Positions 8,848 to 19,594 of a stretch of DNA of 64,000 bases are shown here, piece after piece (position 1 is the stretch's first letter; every line of letters starts with the position of its first letter). The translations under genes were made by a program, and so were the position numbers. This stretch comes from an uncultured Pelagibacteraceae bacterium (GTDB lineage: Bacteria > Pseudomonadota > Alphaproteobacteria > Pelagibacterales > Pelagibacteraceae): assembly GCA_902636025.1 (NCBI GenBank), contig CACPQG010000001.1, positions 371,636 through 435,635 on the forward strand, given 5' to 3'. Below the pieces are notes generated by a model. The model was not told where the DNA came from and did not search any database. It was given only the letters and a program-made list of their open reading frames with translations.

Positions 8848-8980
8848 ATTTAATTTTCAACAAATTAGTGATTTATACAACTTATTAAGAAGCGTATGAT
8901 TTTAATATGTGGTTTGTTAGAATTAGACTACATAAATTTGTTAGATTGACTTTTCATCCACCATGAAGAGGATAGGCAAA
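8848..8980. other. Non-coding gap between psiE-like gene and groEL terminator
   Basis: Part of the largest gap in the window (8848-9034). Besides the groEL terminator it holds a short hairpin, CTTTTCAT/ATGAAGAG with a five-base loop at about 8951-8971, without a following T-run. No open reading frame with a plausible start and ribosome binding site was seen. Confidence 0.5.
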
Positions 8981-9008
8981 AAAAAGGGCAGTAAAAACCG
9001 CCCTTTTT
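8981..9008 (-). terminator. Rho-independent terminator of groESL (probably bidirectional)
   Basis: AAAAAGGGC (8981-8989) pairs perfectly with GCCCTTTTT (9000-9008) around a 10-base loop. On the minus strand the stem runs into eight Ts, 26 bp after the groEL stop codon. On the plus strand the right arm is followed by more T-rich sequence, so it could also stop transcripts from the psiE-like gene. Confidence 0.85.
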
Positions 9009-9034
9009 GAATTTTTGTTTGAGAACAATGGGGA

Positions 9035-10705
<1,671 letters not shown>

Positions 10706-10999
10706 TTATTTTCCTGTTGAAATACCCATAATGTCCGACTCTTTCATTATGCTGTATTCTTTTCCATCAATTTTAACTTCTGTACCAGACCATTTACCGA
10801 AAAGAACTTTATCTCCAACTTTAACATCCATTGGGATTATCTTTCCGTCTTCAGTTTTTGCTCCTCCGCCTACAGCAACAACTTTACCTTCTTGCGGTTT
10901 TTCCTGAGCCGTGTCTGGTATGATTATTCCACCCGCAGTTTTTTCACTGCCATCTAGAACTTCAATAAGCACTCTATCGTGCAAAGGTTTAAATTTCAT
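10706..10999 (-). CDS. groS: Co-chaperonin GroES
   Basis: 97-residue subunit of the heptameric lid of GroEL. It begins [13 protein letters not shown], carries the mobile loop that contacts GroEL ([18 protein letters not shown], about residues 18-35) and ends with the [11 protein letters not shown] strand. An upstream in-frame ATG at 11026 would add nine residues not found in the family; the start at 10999 has AGGAG at 11009-11005 with a five-base spacer and is clearly correct. It is the first gene of the groESL operon, under the putative heat-shock promoter at 11024-11053. Confidence 0.97.
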   Translation of the reverse strand: MKFKPLHDRVLIEVLDGSEKTAGGIIIPDTAQEKPQEGKVVAVGGGAKTEDGKIIPMDVKVGDKVLFGKWSGTEVKIDGKEYSIMKESDIMGISTGK

Positions 11000-11023
11000 A
11001 AAAACTCCTATAAATATGTGGAT

Positions 11024-11053
11024 CATATAAAGATGCTTGGCTATTATTTCAAG
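11024..11053 (-). promoter_or_regulatory. Putative RpoH (sigma-32) promoter of groESL
   Basis: On the minus strand, CTTG (11053-11050) is followed after 18 bases by TTTATATG (11031-11024). The alphaproteobacterial heat-shock consensus is CTTG-N17/18-CyTATnTnnG; the match is complete at -35 and six of seven positions at -10. Transcription would begin near 11017, giving a leader of about 18 bases that includes the groES Shine-Dalgarno. No CIRCE inverted repeat is present. Confidence 0.5.
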
Positions 11054-11119
11054 ATATCATCAAGAAATTTAAACCTAAAAAACCAAGAAATATTGATTTT
11101 TTTAAGCTATATCTCCTAA

Positions 11120-11935
11120 ATGCCAAAAAATTTAGATGATTTAGGACTGAAGACAGTAGCGAACAGCTACGATGTCTTCTTTATTGATATTTGGGGAGTA
11201 CTTCATAACGGAATAAGTCTTCATCAAAATTCTGTTAATGTTTTAAACGAATTAGAAAAATTAAATAAGAAATATATTTTGCTCACTAATGCACCAAGAC
11301 CAAATAGTACAGTAATTGAATTCTTAAAAAAGATGGGATTAGATGAAAATAAATGTAGCAAAGTTTATACATCTGGGGAATCTGCACTGAAACATTTAGA
11401 AAAAAATTATAAAGAGAAGAAATTTTATCATATTGGACCCTCAAGAGATTTTGATCTTTTTAAACTGTTTGAAAAAAATAAAATTGATAATTTAGAACAA
11501 TCAAATTTTATATTATGCACAGGACTTTTCGAGGAATATGAAGAAGACTTAAAATATTATAAAGAAATATTTAAAAATGTAATTGGTAAAATAATGATAT
11601 GTACAAATCCTGATTTAATTGTAGATAGAGGCAATGTTACAGAGTATTGTGCAGGCTCGGTAGCAAAAATATTCGAGGATCTTGGAGGAAAGGTTGAATA
11701 TTTTGGAAAACCTTATCCACCAGTATATCGACAAGCTGCGGACATAAAAAATAAAAAAATATTATGTATCGGAGATAATCTTAATACGGATATCAAAGGA
11801 GCTAATATTCAAAATTTCGACTCTATGCTAATATCATCGGGTATACATAAAAAAGAAATAGATAAAAATATTGAAAAAGTTCAATTAAAATACAATGTAA
11901 AGATTAATTATTATCAATCACACTTAAAATGGTAA
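11120..11935 (+). CDS. HAD-superfamily class IIA phosphatase-like hydrolase
   Basis: 271 residues. Motif I is FFIDIWGVLHNG (nucleophile Asp near 22), motif II is LLTNAPRP with the Thr, and motif IV is ILCIGDNLNTDIKGA near residue 215. The class IIA cap lies between. This combination matches the TIGR01459 HAD hydrolases found beside ribF/ileS in alphaproteobacteria. The substrate is unknown; a sugar- or nucleotide-phosphate is likely from the family. The gene overlaps ribF by 7 bp. No convincing Shine-Dalgarno precedes the ATG. Confidence 0.85.
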   Translation: MPKNLDDLGLKTVANSYDVFFIDIWGVLHNGISLHQNSVNVLNELEKLNKKYILLTNAPRPNSTVIEFLKKMGLDENKCSKVYTSGESALKHLEKNYKEKKFYHIGPSRDFDLFKLFEKNKIDNLEQSNFILCTGLFEEYEEDLKYYKEIFKNVIGKIMICTNPDLIVDRGNVTEYCAGSVAKIFEDLGGKVEYFGKPYPPVYRQAADIKNKKILCIGDNLNTDIKGANIQNFDSMLISSGIHKKEIDKNIEKVQLKYNVKINYYQSHLKW

Positions 11936-12861
11936 ATAAAATAAAATATTACAAAAATTTTGACGTACAAAAGAAACACAAAAACTCAATTATATTAATT
12001 GGTAATTTTGATGGTGTTCATTTAGGACATCAAAAATTATTTAAAAAAGCGCTGATATTAAAAAAAAGGAAAAAATATAAAATTGGGGTAGTGACATTTG
12101 ATCCAATTCCTAAAATGTTTTTTTTTAAAAAAATTAAAAATTATAGAATATCCAACTTTGATCAAAAGTTGGATATTTTAAAAAGGTTTAAGGTTGATTT
12201 TGTTATTAACAAAAAATTTGATTTAAAATTTTCAAAGATAAAATGTAATCAATTTATTGAAAAATTCCTTTACAAAAAATTATCTGCAAAATTAATTTTT
12301 GTAAGTAATAATTTTAGATTTGGAAATAAGCGTGAGGGAGATGTAAAATTATTAAAATTTTTTGAAAAAAGATTCAAATATAGAATAATAAATCCATCAC
12401 CTTTAAAAAAAAGGAAAAAGATTATATCTTCAACGTCTATAAGGAAACTTTTAGAGAAAGGACAAATCTCTACTGCCAATAAATACTTAGATAGAAATTG
12501 GTCGATACAGGGAATTGTGCAATACGGAAGAAGATTAGGAAAAACTATTGGATTTCCAACTTGCAACATAGACATTGGAAATTATGTGATAGCTAAACCA
12601 GGAGTTTATGCAGTTAAAATCTTAATTAATAAGACAAAAAAAAAACTGAGTGGTATTGCAAACTTGGGTTATAGGCCTACATTTAACCAAAATAAAATTC
12701 TTCTTGAGGTAAATATTTTTAATTTTAAAAAAAATCTTTATAATAAAAAGCTAACGGTTGAGTTTTTGAAGTTTATAAGAGGTGAAAAAAAATTTAATAG
12801 TATAGATGAATTAAAAAAACAGATAAAAAAAGATGTAAAAATGGCTAAAAAATTAAAATGA
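11929..12861 (+). CDS. ribF: Bifunctional riboflavin kinase/FAD synthetase RibF
   Basis: Converts riboflavin to FMN and then to FAD in the cytoplasm. The N-terminal FMN adenylyltransferase domain has IGNFDGVHLGHQ (about residues 24-35) and the SSTSIRKLL block near 165. The C-terminal flavokinase domain has GRRLGKTIGFPTCNI near 205 with the key Thr/Asn, and GIANLGYRPTF near 245. 310 residues is normal. Its stop overlaps the ileS start by 4 bp. No FMN riboswitch is evident upstream. Confidence 0.95.
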   Translation: MVNKIKYYKNFDVQKKHKNSIILIGNFDGVHLGHQKLFKKALILKKRKKYKIGVVTFDPIPKMFFFKKIKNYRISNFDQKLDILKRFKVDFVINKKFDLKFSKIKCNQFIEKFLYKKLSAKLIFVSNNFRFGNKREGDVKLLKFFEKRFKYRIINPSPLKKRKKIISSTSIRKLLEKGQISTANKYLDRNWSIQGIVQYGRRLGKTIGFPTCNIDIGNYVIAKPGVYAVKILINKTKKKLSGIANLGYRPTFNQNKILLEVNIFNFKKNLYNKKLTVEFLKFIRGEKKFNSIDELKKQIKKDVKMAKKLK

Positions 12862-15596
12862 GCAAAGATCAAATAAACCTTCCAAAAACAGCTTTTTCGA
12901 TGAAAGCAAATCTCCCATTGAAAGAACCTAAGATCGTTGAACATTGGAATAAAATCGATCTTTACAATTTATTAAGAGAAAATAATAAAGGCAAAGAAAA
13001 GTTTGTTCTTCACGATGGGCCTCCTTATGCAAATGGTAATATTCATATGGGAACAGCTTTTAACAAAATTCTTAAAGACATAATTACAAAATTTCATCAA
13101 ATGGATGGCAAAGACTCTGTATATGTTCCAGGATGGGATTGTCATGGTTTGCCGATTGAATGGAAAATAGAGGAACAATATAAAAAAAATAAAAAAAATA
13201 AAAATGACGTGCCAGTCGTTGAATTTAGAAAAGAATGCAGAGAGTTTGCTAATAAATGGATCAAAGTTCATAAAGAGCAATTTAAGAGGCTTGGAGTTGT
13301 TGGAGATTGGGAAAATTACTATTCTACAATGAGTTATGATGCTGAGGCTCAAATAGTAAGGGAATTAGGTAAATTTTTAAAAGAAGGTAGTTTATATAGA
13401 GGCTACAAGCCAGTTTTGTGGTCCACTGTAGAAAAAACTGCTTTAGCTGATGCAGAGGTTGAATATATGGATCATACATCAGATACAATTTATGTTTCGT
13501 TTCATATTCAAAAATCAAAATTAGAAAATCTTTTAGGCGCAGAAGTAATTATCTGGACAACCACACCATGGACGATACCAGCAAATAAAGCTTTAGCTTA
13601 CAACAAATCTTTAAAATATGTTGTAATACAAGTTAATGACAAAGGTGATTTTAACACTAGAAAAATTATAGTTGCAAAAGATCTTTTAAAAAGTGTAATT
13701 GAGGATTGTAAAATTAACGACTACAAAATTATAAGTGAAATAAATGGATCCGATTTTGATGGAGTAGTTTGTTCCCATCCATTCAAGAACGTAGGCTACA
13801 ATTATGATATACCGATGCTCGAGGCAAGGTTTGTTACGACAGAACAAGGCTCAGGAATAGTACATTGCGCTCCAAGCCATGGTCCAGATGATTTTAATTT
13901 ATGTTTAAATAATAATATTAAAGCTGTCGAAACCGTTGATGATGATGGAAAGTATACAAAACATGTTTTAAATTTTGAAGGTATTCATATTTTTAAAGCA
14001 AACCCCATTGTTATTGAGAAGCTTAAAAATGAAAAAAATTTATTAGCAAATGGAAAACTAAACCACTCATATCCTCATTCGTGGAGATCTAAAGCTCCAT
14101 TAGTTCATAGAGCTACACCTCAATGGTTTATTTCTATGGAAAGCCATAAATTAAGAGATAAAGCTTTAAAAGCTATAGATGATACAGAATTTTATCCTGC
14201 AAAAGGGAAAGAAAGATTGAGATCAATGATCGAAACAAGACCAGATTGGTGTGTTTCTAGACAAAGAGTTTGGGGCGTACCATTGCCTATATTTATTTCT
14301 AAATCAGATGGTAAAGTTTTAGTAGATGAAGATGTTTTTGAAAATATTGCGTCTATCTATGAAAAAGAAGGATCAGATTGCTGGTTTTCAGATGACCCAC
14401 AAAAGTTCTTAGGAGATAAATATAAAGCTGAAAATTTTGTTAAACTAAAAGATATTGTTGAGGTTTGGTTTGATAGTGGATCCACACATTCATTTGTTTT
14501 AGAAAAAAGAGGAGATTTAAAATGGCCTGCATCTATGTACCTAGAAGGATCTGATCAACATAGAGGATGGTTTCACTCATCATTATTAGAATCTTGTGGA
14601 ACAAGAGGCAGAGCTCCATTTGAAAGTATCTTATCTCACGGATTTGTGATGGATGGTAAGGGTTTGAAAATGTCAAAATCTTTAGGGAACCAGATCTTTC
14701 CCGAGGATATTTTAAAAAAATATGGAGCAGATATCCTTAGAGTTTGGGTGACTGCATCCGATTACTCTGAAGATTTGAGAATAGACTACTCAATTTTAGA
14801 GCAACATGCTGAAGCATATAGAAAGATAAGAAATACATTTAGATACTTAATGGGAAATATAAATGACAATTATTCAGAGCATGAATATGCTAATATTGAT
14901 ATTAGCAAACTTCCAGAACTCGAAAAATTAATGTTACACAAATTGTATATTTTGAATGAAAAATTTAAAGCAAATTTTAGAGAGTACAACTTTCATGTTT
15001 TGTACAAAGAACTATTAAACTTCTGTACTGTAGATCTTTCTTCATTTTATTTTGATATCAGAAAAGACACTCTATATTGCGATAAAAAAAATTCAGATAA
15101 GAGACAAAGTTGTATTTTAATATTAAATACAATATTGGATGCCTTGCTAAAATGGTTTGCACCAATTTTATCTTTTACGACAGAGGAAATTTTTAGTCTT
15201 TTAAACAAAGATGAAAAAAACAGTATTCATTTAAAAAAATTTCCAGAATTTCCAAAATCTTGGAAAGATGAGGAACTTAATAACAACTGGGAAAAAATTA
15301 ACAAAATAAGAGATATAGCAAATATAAGTATTGAAGAAAAAAGAGCAGCCAAAACAATAGGATCTAGCTTAGAAACTGCAATTGATATCAGATTGAGTAA
15401 GGAACTTTATGATCTTGCAAAAAAATATGATTTTTCAGAAATATGTATAACTTCACTTGCAAATACTATTTTGGATGAAAATGCAAAAGACAACATAGAA
15501 GTAAAAACTTCAAAAGCAAACGGAAAAAAATGTACTATTTGTTGGAAAATTAGAGAAACAGAGTGTGAAAGACACCCAACATGCAATTTTAAATGA
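12858..15596 (+). CDS. ileS: Isoleucyl-tRNA synthetase
   Basis: Class I synthetase charging tRNA-Ile. 912 residues. The HIGH-type signature is PPYANGNIHMG near residue 55, the KMSKS loop is GLKMSKSLGN near 600, and the editing domain between contains WTTTPWTIPANKALA. The C-terminus carries a zinc-binding Cys set (CTIC...C...C within the last 20 residues), as in bacterial-type IleS such as the E. coli enzyme. Coupled by 4-bp overlaps to ribF before it and lspA after it, the conserved alphaproteobacterial order. Confidence 0.97.
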   Translation: MSKDQINLPKTAFSMKANLPLKEPKIVEHWNKIDLYNLLRENNKGKEKFVLHDGPPYANGNIHMGTAFNKILKDIITKFHQMDGKDSVYVPGWDCHGLPIEWKIEEQYKKNKKNKNDVPVVEFRKECREFANKWIKVHKEQFKRLGVVGDWENYYSTMSYDAEAQIVRELGKFLKEGSLYRGYKPVLWSTVEKTALADAEVEYMDHTSDTIYVSFHIQKSKLENLLGAEVIIWTTTPWTIPANKALAYNKSLKYVVIQVNDKGDFNTRKIIVAKDLLKSVIEDCKINDYKIISEINGSDFDGVVCSHPFKNVGYNYDIPMLEARFVTTEQGSGIVHCAPSHGPDDFNLCLNNNIKAVETVDDDGKYTKHVLNFEGIHIFKANPIVIEKLKNEKNLLANGKLNHSYPHSWRSKAPLVHRATPQWFISMESHKLRDKALKAIDDTEFYPAKGKERLRSMIETRPDWCVSRQRVWGVPLPIFISKSDGKVLVDEDVFENIASIYEKEGSDCWFSDDPQKFLGDKYKAENFVKLKDIVEVWFDSGSTHSFVLEKRGDLKWPASMYLEGSDQHRGWFHSSLLESCGTRGRAPFESILSHGFVMDGKGLKMSKSLGNQIFPEDILKKYGADILRVWVTASDYSEDLRIDYSILEQHAEAYRKIRNTFRYLMGNINDNYSEHEYANIDISKLPELEKLMLHKLYILNEKFKANFREYNFHVLYKELLNFCTVDLSSFYFDIRKDTLYCDKKNSDKRQSCILILNTILDALLKWFAPILSFTTEEIFSLLNKDEKNSIHLKKFPEFPKSWKDEELNNNWEKINKIRDIANISIEEKRAAKTIGSSLETAIDIRLSKELYDLAKKYDFSEICITSLANTILDENAKDNIEVKTSKANGKKCTICWKIRETECERHPTCNFK

Positions 15597-16090
15597 CAAA
15601 ATTTTTAAACAAAAAAATTTTTTTTTATTTTTTAATTACATTATTAATTTTTACTTTAGATAGAATTTCAAAGATTTATATTATAAATATTGCTGAAACT
15701 TATGGCGAAGTAGATATTTATCTAAATCAATTTATAAATATAATTTTAGTTTGGAATACAGGAATAGGTTTTGGATTATTGTCATTTGAAAAACAATTTG
15801 TTTATAATTTAATTACATTAATAATCGTATTAGTTAATTTTGTAATTTTATACCTTGGTGTAAAGGCGAGTAATTTTAAAGGACTTATATTTTTTGTCAT
15901 TTTGGGTGGATCACTTGGCAACCTATTCGATAGACTTTATTATTCTGCAGTTCCTGATTTTATAGATTTAAATTATAATGATTTTCATTGGTTTATTTTC
16001 AATGTAGCTGATATATTTATTTCTACTGGAATCGTTTGCCTTATTTTTGTTGAATTATTTTTTAATAAAGAGGAAAAACTTAATGCATAA
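15593..16090 (+). CDS. lspA: Lipoprotein signal peptidase LspA
   Basis: Aspartyl membrane protease that removes the signal peptide of lipoproteins after diacylglyceryl transfer. 165 residues with four membrane helices. The two catalytic Asp residues are in NLFDRLYYSAVPDFID (DR motif) and FNVADIFISTG; the conserved N-T-G-x-G-F-G segment is also present. Overlaps ileS by 4 bp and the next lipoprotein gene by 8 bp, so protease and a candidate substrate are made from the same message. Confidence 0.94.
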   Translation: MTKFLNKKIFFYFLITLLIFTLDRISKIYIINIAETYGEVDIYLNQFINIILVWNTGIGFGLLSFEKQFVYNLITLIIVLVNFVILYLGVKASNFKGLIFFVILGGSLGNLFDRLYYSAVPDFIDLNYNDFHWFIFNVADIFISTGIVCLIFVELFFNKEEKLNA

Positions 16091-16397
16091 AAATATTTTT
16101 TTTTTAGTTTGTACATTTTTTCTATTAAACGCTTGTCAAGCTGTACAAGATGGTTTAGCTGGTAACAAAAATAAAAATAGTGACGAATTTTTAATTGAAA
16201 AGAAAAACCCATTAGAAATACCACCAGATTTTGGCTTACTTCCAAAACCTAACCCAGAAAATGAGGAAGTTAATCAAGCTGATAAGATAGATCAAGATAT
16301 AGAAAAATTATTACAAAATAGTGATATTGATAATAGCTTGGAAAATAAAGATAATTCAGCTGAAGATTTTGTTCTTAAACAAATCAAAAAAAATTAA
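16083..16397 (+). CDS. bamF: BamF-like lipoprotein (DUF3035)
   Basis: 104 residues from the ATG at 16083; an upstream in-frame start at 16047 inside lspA would place 12 residues before a clean lipoprotein signal. The signal MHKNIFFLVCTFFLLNAC ends in an LNAC lipobox (Cys 18). The mature part has DEFLIEKKNPLEIPPDFGLLPKP, the hallmark of DUF3035, the family of the BamF subunit of the Caulobacter beta-barrel assembly machine. It is therefore likely an outer-membrane lipoprotein of the BAM complex. The rest is acidic and probably disordered. Ends 1 bp into the pgi start. Confidence 0.75.
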   Translation: MHKNIFFLVCTFFLLNACQAVQDGLAGNKNKNSDEFLIEKKNPLEIPPDFGLLPKPNPENEEVNQADKIDQDIEKLLQNSDIDNSLENKDNSAEDFVLKQIKKN

Positions 16398-17557
16398 TGT
16401 TTACTAAAAATATTCGTCTTAAAGGTTTTGGAGCTATTAAGAATAAAAAAAAAAATAAAGCCAATATTCTAAAGTCTCTTAATAATTATAAAAAGCTCAA
16501 ACTTGTAGAAAGTTTTTCAAAAAACTATACCTATAATTTTTCTCAGACCCAAATAAAAAAATATAAAAAATTTAATAATTATAATTTAATTGGTATGGGT
16601 GGATCTTCTCTTGGAGCTAAGGCTATCTATAATTTTTTGAAACCAAAAATAAAAAGAAATTTTACCTTTTTTGATAACCTGTACTCCAAAAAAAAAATTC
16701 TCAAGAAAACAAAGACTCTAAATATTATAATTTCAAAGTCAGGTAATACTCTTGAAACAATTTCAAATTATTCTGCAATTAAAGGAAATAAGAGAAACCT
16801 ATTTATATGTGAAAATACTGATAATTATATTAAATCTTTAGCAAATAAACTTAATTGTGAAATTATTGCTCATAAAAACTATATAGGCGGCAGATACTCA
16901 GTGCTTTCCGAAGCTGGAATGTTGCCAGCAATATTTATGGGACTTAAGGAAGAAAGATTTAAAAATTTTAACAATTTAATAAAAAATAAAAATTTTATTA
17001 ACTCCCTGTTGGATAGCGTATTATCGACTAAATATTTTTTGGAAAAAAAAAAATTTAATTCTATAATTTTAAACTATGACGAACTTTCAATAAATTTATT
17101 TCAATGGTACCAACAACTTATAGCTGAAAGCTTAGGTAAAAATTCAAAAGGTATCTTGCCTTTGATTTCGAGTATGCCAAAAGATAATCACAGTTTAATG
17201 CAGTTATATCTTGATGGACCTAAAAATTCTTTTTTTACTTTTTTTGATGTAAATGATCATGATAAACAAAAAATTAACAATTCTGAGATATTGCATTCGT
17301 TCAGGTTTTTAAAAAATAAAAACTTATATCAGGTTAAATATGCACAAAAAAAAGCTACAGAGAATATATTCAGAAAAAAAAATATACCATTTCGAAGTTT
17401 TAAGGTTTTACTTCGTTCAGAAGAGTCATTAGGTGAATTGTTTACCTTCTTTATGCTGGAAACTATTCTTTTAGGAGATTTAATGAAAGTCAATCCTTTT
17501 GACCAACCATCAGTGGAACTAATTAAAACTGAAACAAAAAGAATTCTAGTAAATTAA
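16397..17557 (+). CDS. pgi: Glucose-6-phosphate isomerase
   Basis: Interconverts glucose-6-phosphate and fructose-6-phosphate. 386 residues, clearly shorter than the usual 450-550. Sugar-phosphate binding motifs are intact: GMGGSSLGAKA (about 67), ISKSGNTLETIS (about 112), GGRYSVLSEAGMLPA (about 158, with the catalytic-region Arg), QWYQQLIAESLGKNSKG (about 235, catalytic Glu) and a C-terminal QPSVELIK with the Lys. The shortening has removed peripheral segments rather than the core. Last gene of the plus-strand ribF-ileS-lspA run; its stop shares TTAA with the convergent rsmD stop. Confidence 0.92.
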   Translation: MFTKNIRLKGFGAIKNKKKNKANILKSLNNYKKLKLVESFSKNYTYNFSQTQIKKYKKFNNYNLIGMGGSSLGAKAIYNFLKPKIKRNFTFFDNLYSKKKILKKTKTLNIIISKSGNTLETISNYSAIKGNKRNLFICENTDNYIKSLANKLNCEIIAHKNYIGGRYSVLSEAGMLPAIFMGLKEERFKNFNNLIKNKNFINSLLDSVLSTKYFLEKKKFNSIILNYDELSINLFQWYQQLIAESLGKNSKGILPLISSMPKDNHSLMQLYLDGPKNSFFTFFDVNDHDKQKINNSEILHSFRFLKNKNLYQVKYAQKKATENIFRKKNIPFRSFKVLLRSEESLGELFTFFMLETILLGDLMKVNPFDQPSVELIKTETKRILVN

Positions 17558-18117
17558 AATTTTCCAAAGTATATTTTTGATGAACCATACGTTCTCTCTT
17601 CAAGTATTTGAAAATTACTAGGAAATTCGTCTTTAGTTTTCTTATTTCTATGTAAGATAAGTAAACTATTTTGTTTTAAAATTTTTTTTTCGAAAATAGA
17701 ATTTAACAACTCTATAATCTCACTTTGTTTATATGGAGGGTCCATAAAAATGATATCATACTTTCTTTCATTAATTTTTAGTCTTTTAATAAATTTTAAA
17801 ACTTTTTCATTTGATAATTCTATTTGATTATTGAGATCTAAATAAACAATATTTTTTTTTAGTACTTCAAATGCAGGTGAATAGTTTTCACAAAATAATA
17901 CCTTGGACGCTCCTCTGGATAAACATTCAAGGCCAAATGAACCTGACCCTGAATAAAGATCTAGAACAGAGGAATTTAAAATTTTTCTTTCTATAAGATT
18001 CGAGTGTTCAATAATATTAAATATAGATTCCCTTACAATGTCCTTTAGTGGTCGTGTTGTTTTATTAGTTGGTAAAAAAATTTTTTTGTTTTTCAATTTA
18101 CCGCTAATTATTCTCAT
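17554..18117 (-). CDS. rsmD: 16S rRNA (guanine-966-N2) methyltransferase RsmD
   Basis: Methylates G966 of 16S rRNA with SAM. The start at 18117 (MRIISGKLKNKKIF) matches the family; an in-frame start at 18177 lies within purD and would add a non-homologous extension. The protein is 187 residues. Motifs: RPLKDIVRESIFNI, the SAM loop VLDLYSGSGSFGLECLSRGA (about 65-85) and the catalytic DPPY in IIFMDPPYKQ (about 130). It begins 1 bp after the purD stop, so the two are co-transcribed. Confidence 0.94.
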   Translation of the reverse strand: MRIISGKLKNKKIFLPTNKTTRPLKDIVRESIFNIIEHSNLIERKILNSSVLDLYSGSGSFGLECLSRGASKVLFCENYSPAFEVLKKNIVYLDLNNQIELSNEKVLKFIKRLKINERKYDIIFMDPPYKQSEIIELLNSIFEKKILKQNSLLILHRNKKTKDEFPSNFQILEERTYGSSKIYFGKF

Positions 18118-18118
18118 G

Positions 18119-19378
18119 TTAAGCAACTTTATAAGCAATATCTTTTCGGAAAAAACCTTCTTTCCAGTCAATATCATTTAAAATTTTTAAAGCTTGTTCT
18201 TTTGATTGTTTAAAATCTTTTGTTGTAGTGACCACATTTAATACTCTCCCTCCGACTGCAATATAATCTTCATTTTCAGCTTTTGTCCCTGCATGAAATA
18301 AATATTCATCTTTATTTAGCTTAATATTTTTTAATTGATTAATTTTAATATTTTTTTGATAATCATCTGGATATCCGCTAGAACACAAAACAATACATAC
18401 ACTTTTTTTTTCTTTCCATTTGATTTCAATATTATTTAATTTTTTGTCACAACAAGCTAAAACTATTTTTCCGAAATCTGTTTCTAACATTGGGAGTATG
18501 GTTTGGCATTCTGGATCACCCATCCTAACATTAAATTCTATAAGGTAGGGATCGTTATTTATAATCATTAATCCAATATATAAAAATCCACAATAAGTCG
18601 TACCAAGATCTTTAATACCACTCATGGTTGGTTTTATGATTTTTTCATTAATTTTTTTATCAAGTTCTTTACTATAAAGTCTTGAAGGAGAATATGCCCC
18701 CATACCTCCAGTATTTTTACCAGTATCATTTTCACCAACGCGTTTATGGTCTTGAGCAGTTTGAAAAAATTTATGAGTAATGCCATCGGAAATAATAAAG
18801 TAACTCATTTCTTCACCATCTAAAAATTCCTCAATAAGCACACAGTCAGCCTTGCCAAAACGTCCGTTGAATATTTCTTGAACTGCAAACTTTGCATCAC
18901 TTTCATTTTTGCAAATATAAACTCCTTTTCCTGATGCCAGGCCATCAGCCTTTACTACGACTGGATAATTTAAAGATTTTATGTAATTTAAAGCTAACTT
19001 TTCTTCATTAAAAATTTCAAAATTTGACGTAGGTATTTTATATTTCTTGCAAAGTTTTTTCGTAAAGGTTTTTGATCCTTCTAATTGTGCACTTACCTTG
19101 TCAGGGCCAAAAATTTTAATTTTTGTTTTTTTAAAATATTCAACGATACCCTCTACCAAAGGTTTTTCTGGTCCTACAATTATTAACTCAATGTTTTTTT
19201 CATCGCAAGTTTTGTGAATTTTTTTGAAATCTGAGGTATCTAGATTTATATTTTCAGCAATTAATCCTGTACCAGCATTTCCAGGAAAACAGAATATCTT
19301 ATTGACGACACTTGATTCTTTAAGCTTAAAACAAAGTGAGTGTTCTCTTCCACCACTTCCAATAATTCCAATGTTCAT
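18119..19378 (-). CDS. purD: Phosphoribosylamine-glycine ligase (GAR synthetase)
   Basis: Second step of purine synthesis: joins phosphoribosylamine and glycine using ATP. The start at 19378 gives MNIGIIGSGGREHSLCFKL, the canonical N-terminus; an ATG at 19393 is five residues upstream and less likely. 419 residues. ATP-grasp features are VVKADGLASGKGVYIC (about 135), the Glu-rich EEFLDGEEMSYF (about 185), HKRVGENDTGKNTGGMGAYSP (about 210) and the metal-binding EFNVRMGDPECQ (about 285). Divergent from the DUF2093 gene with 22 bp between start codons. Confidence 0.96.
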   Translation of the reverse strand: MNIGIIGSGGREHSLCFKLKESSVVNKIFCFPGNAGTGLIAENINLDTSDFKKIHKTCDEKNIELIIVGPEKPLVEGIVEYFKKTKIKIFGPDKVSAQLEGSKTFTKKLCKKYKIPTSNFEIFNEEKLALNYIKSLNYPVVVKADGLASGKGVYICKNESDAKFAVQEIFNGRFGKADCVLIEEFLDGEEMSYFIISDGITHKFFQTAQDHKRVGENDTGKNTGGMGAYSPSRLYSKELDKKINEKIIKPTMSGIKDLGTTYCGFLYIGLMIINNDPYLIEFNVRMGDPECQTILPMLETDFGKIVLACCDKKLNNIEIKWKEKKSVCIVLCSSGYPDDYQKNIKINQLKNIKLNKDEYLFHAGTKAENEDYIAVGGRVLNVVTTTKDFKQSKEQALKILNDIDWKEGFFRKDIAYKVA

Positions 19379-19400
19379 ATATATTTTATACAACTAAATA

Positions 19401-19580
19401 ATGAAAAATAAATTAGCTAAATTAAAATATTTGCCTAATAACTTTGAAATATTAGAAAATGGAGATCATGTTATTTGTGCAGTATCAGGAAAGAAAATAC
19501 AACTTGAAAATCTCAATTACTGGAATGTGGAACTACAGGAGGCCTATTTTTCTTATTTAGAGGCATCAAAAAAAAGGTAA
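19401..19580 (+). CDS. DUF2093 small protein
   Basis: A 59-residue gene. It reads MKNKLAKLKYLPNNFEILE at the start, continues with a central GDHVICAVSGKKIQLENLNYW and ends ELQEAYFSYLEASKKR. This matches the DUF2093 family, a small conserved protein of alphaproteobacteria whose role is unknown. The single Cys in VICAVSGK is typical; a link to metal or nucleic acid binding is only a guess. Its stop codon TAA is part of the left arm of the terminator of the convergent lpxL-like operon. Confidence 0.8.
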   Translation: MKNKLAKLKYLPNNFEILENGDHVICAVSGKKIQLENLNYWNVELQEAYFSYLEASKKR

Positions 19581-19592
19581 GAACTTCTTACC
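19568..19592 (-). terminator. Rho-independent terminator of the ubiA-msbA-waaA-lpxK-lpxL operon
   Basis: On the minus strand GGTAAGAA (19592-19585) and TTCTTACC (19583-19576) form a very tight hairpin of seven or eight base pairs, followed by eight Ts (19575-19568). It lies right after the lpxL-like stop codon. The same bases encode the last codons and stop of the DUF2093 gene on the other strand. Confidence 0.75.
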
Positions 19593-19594
19593 AG

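Noticed and set aside
8951-8971. Hairpin CTTTTCAT/ATGAAGAG as a terminator for the psiE-like gene
   Set aside because: No T-run follows on either strand; the stronger hairpin at 8981-9008 is the better terminator.
12270-12575. 101-codon minus-strand frame inside ribF
   Set aside because: Lies fully within a recognised enzyme gene and resembles nothing; AT-rich shadow.
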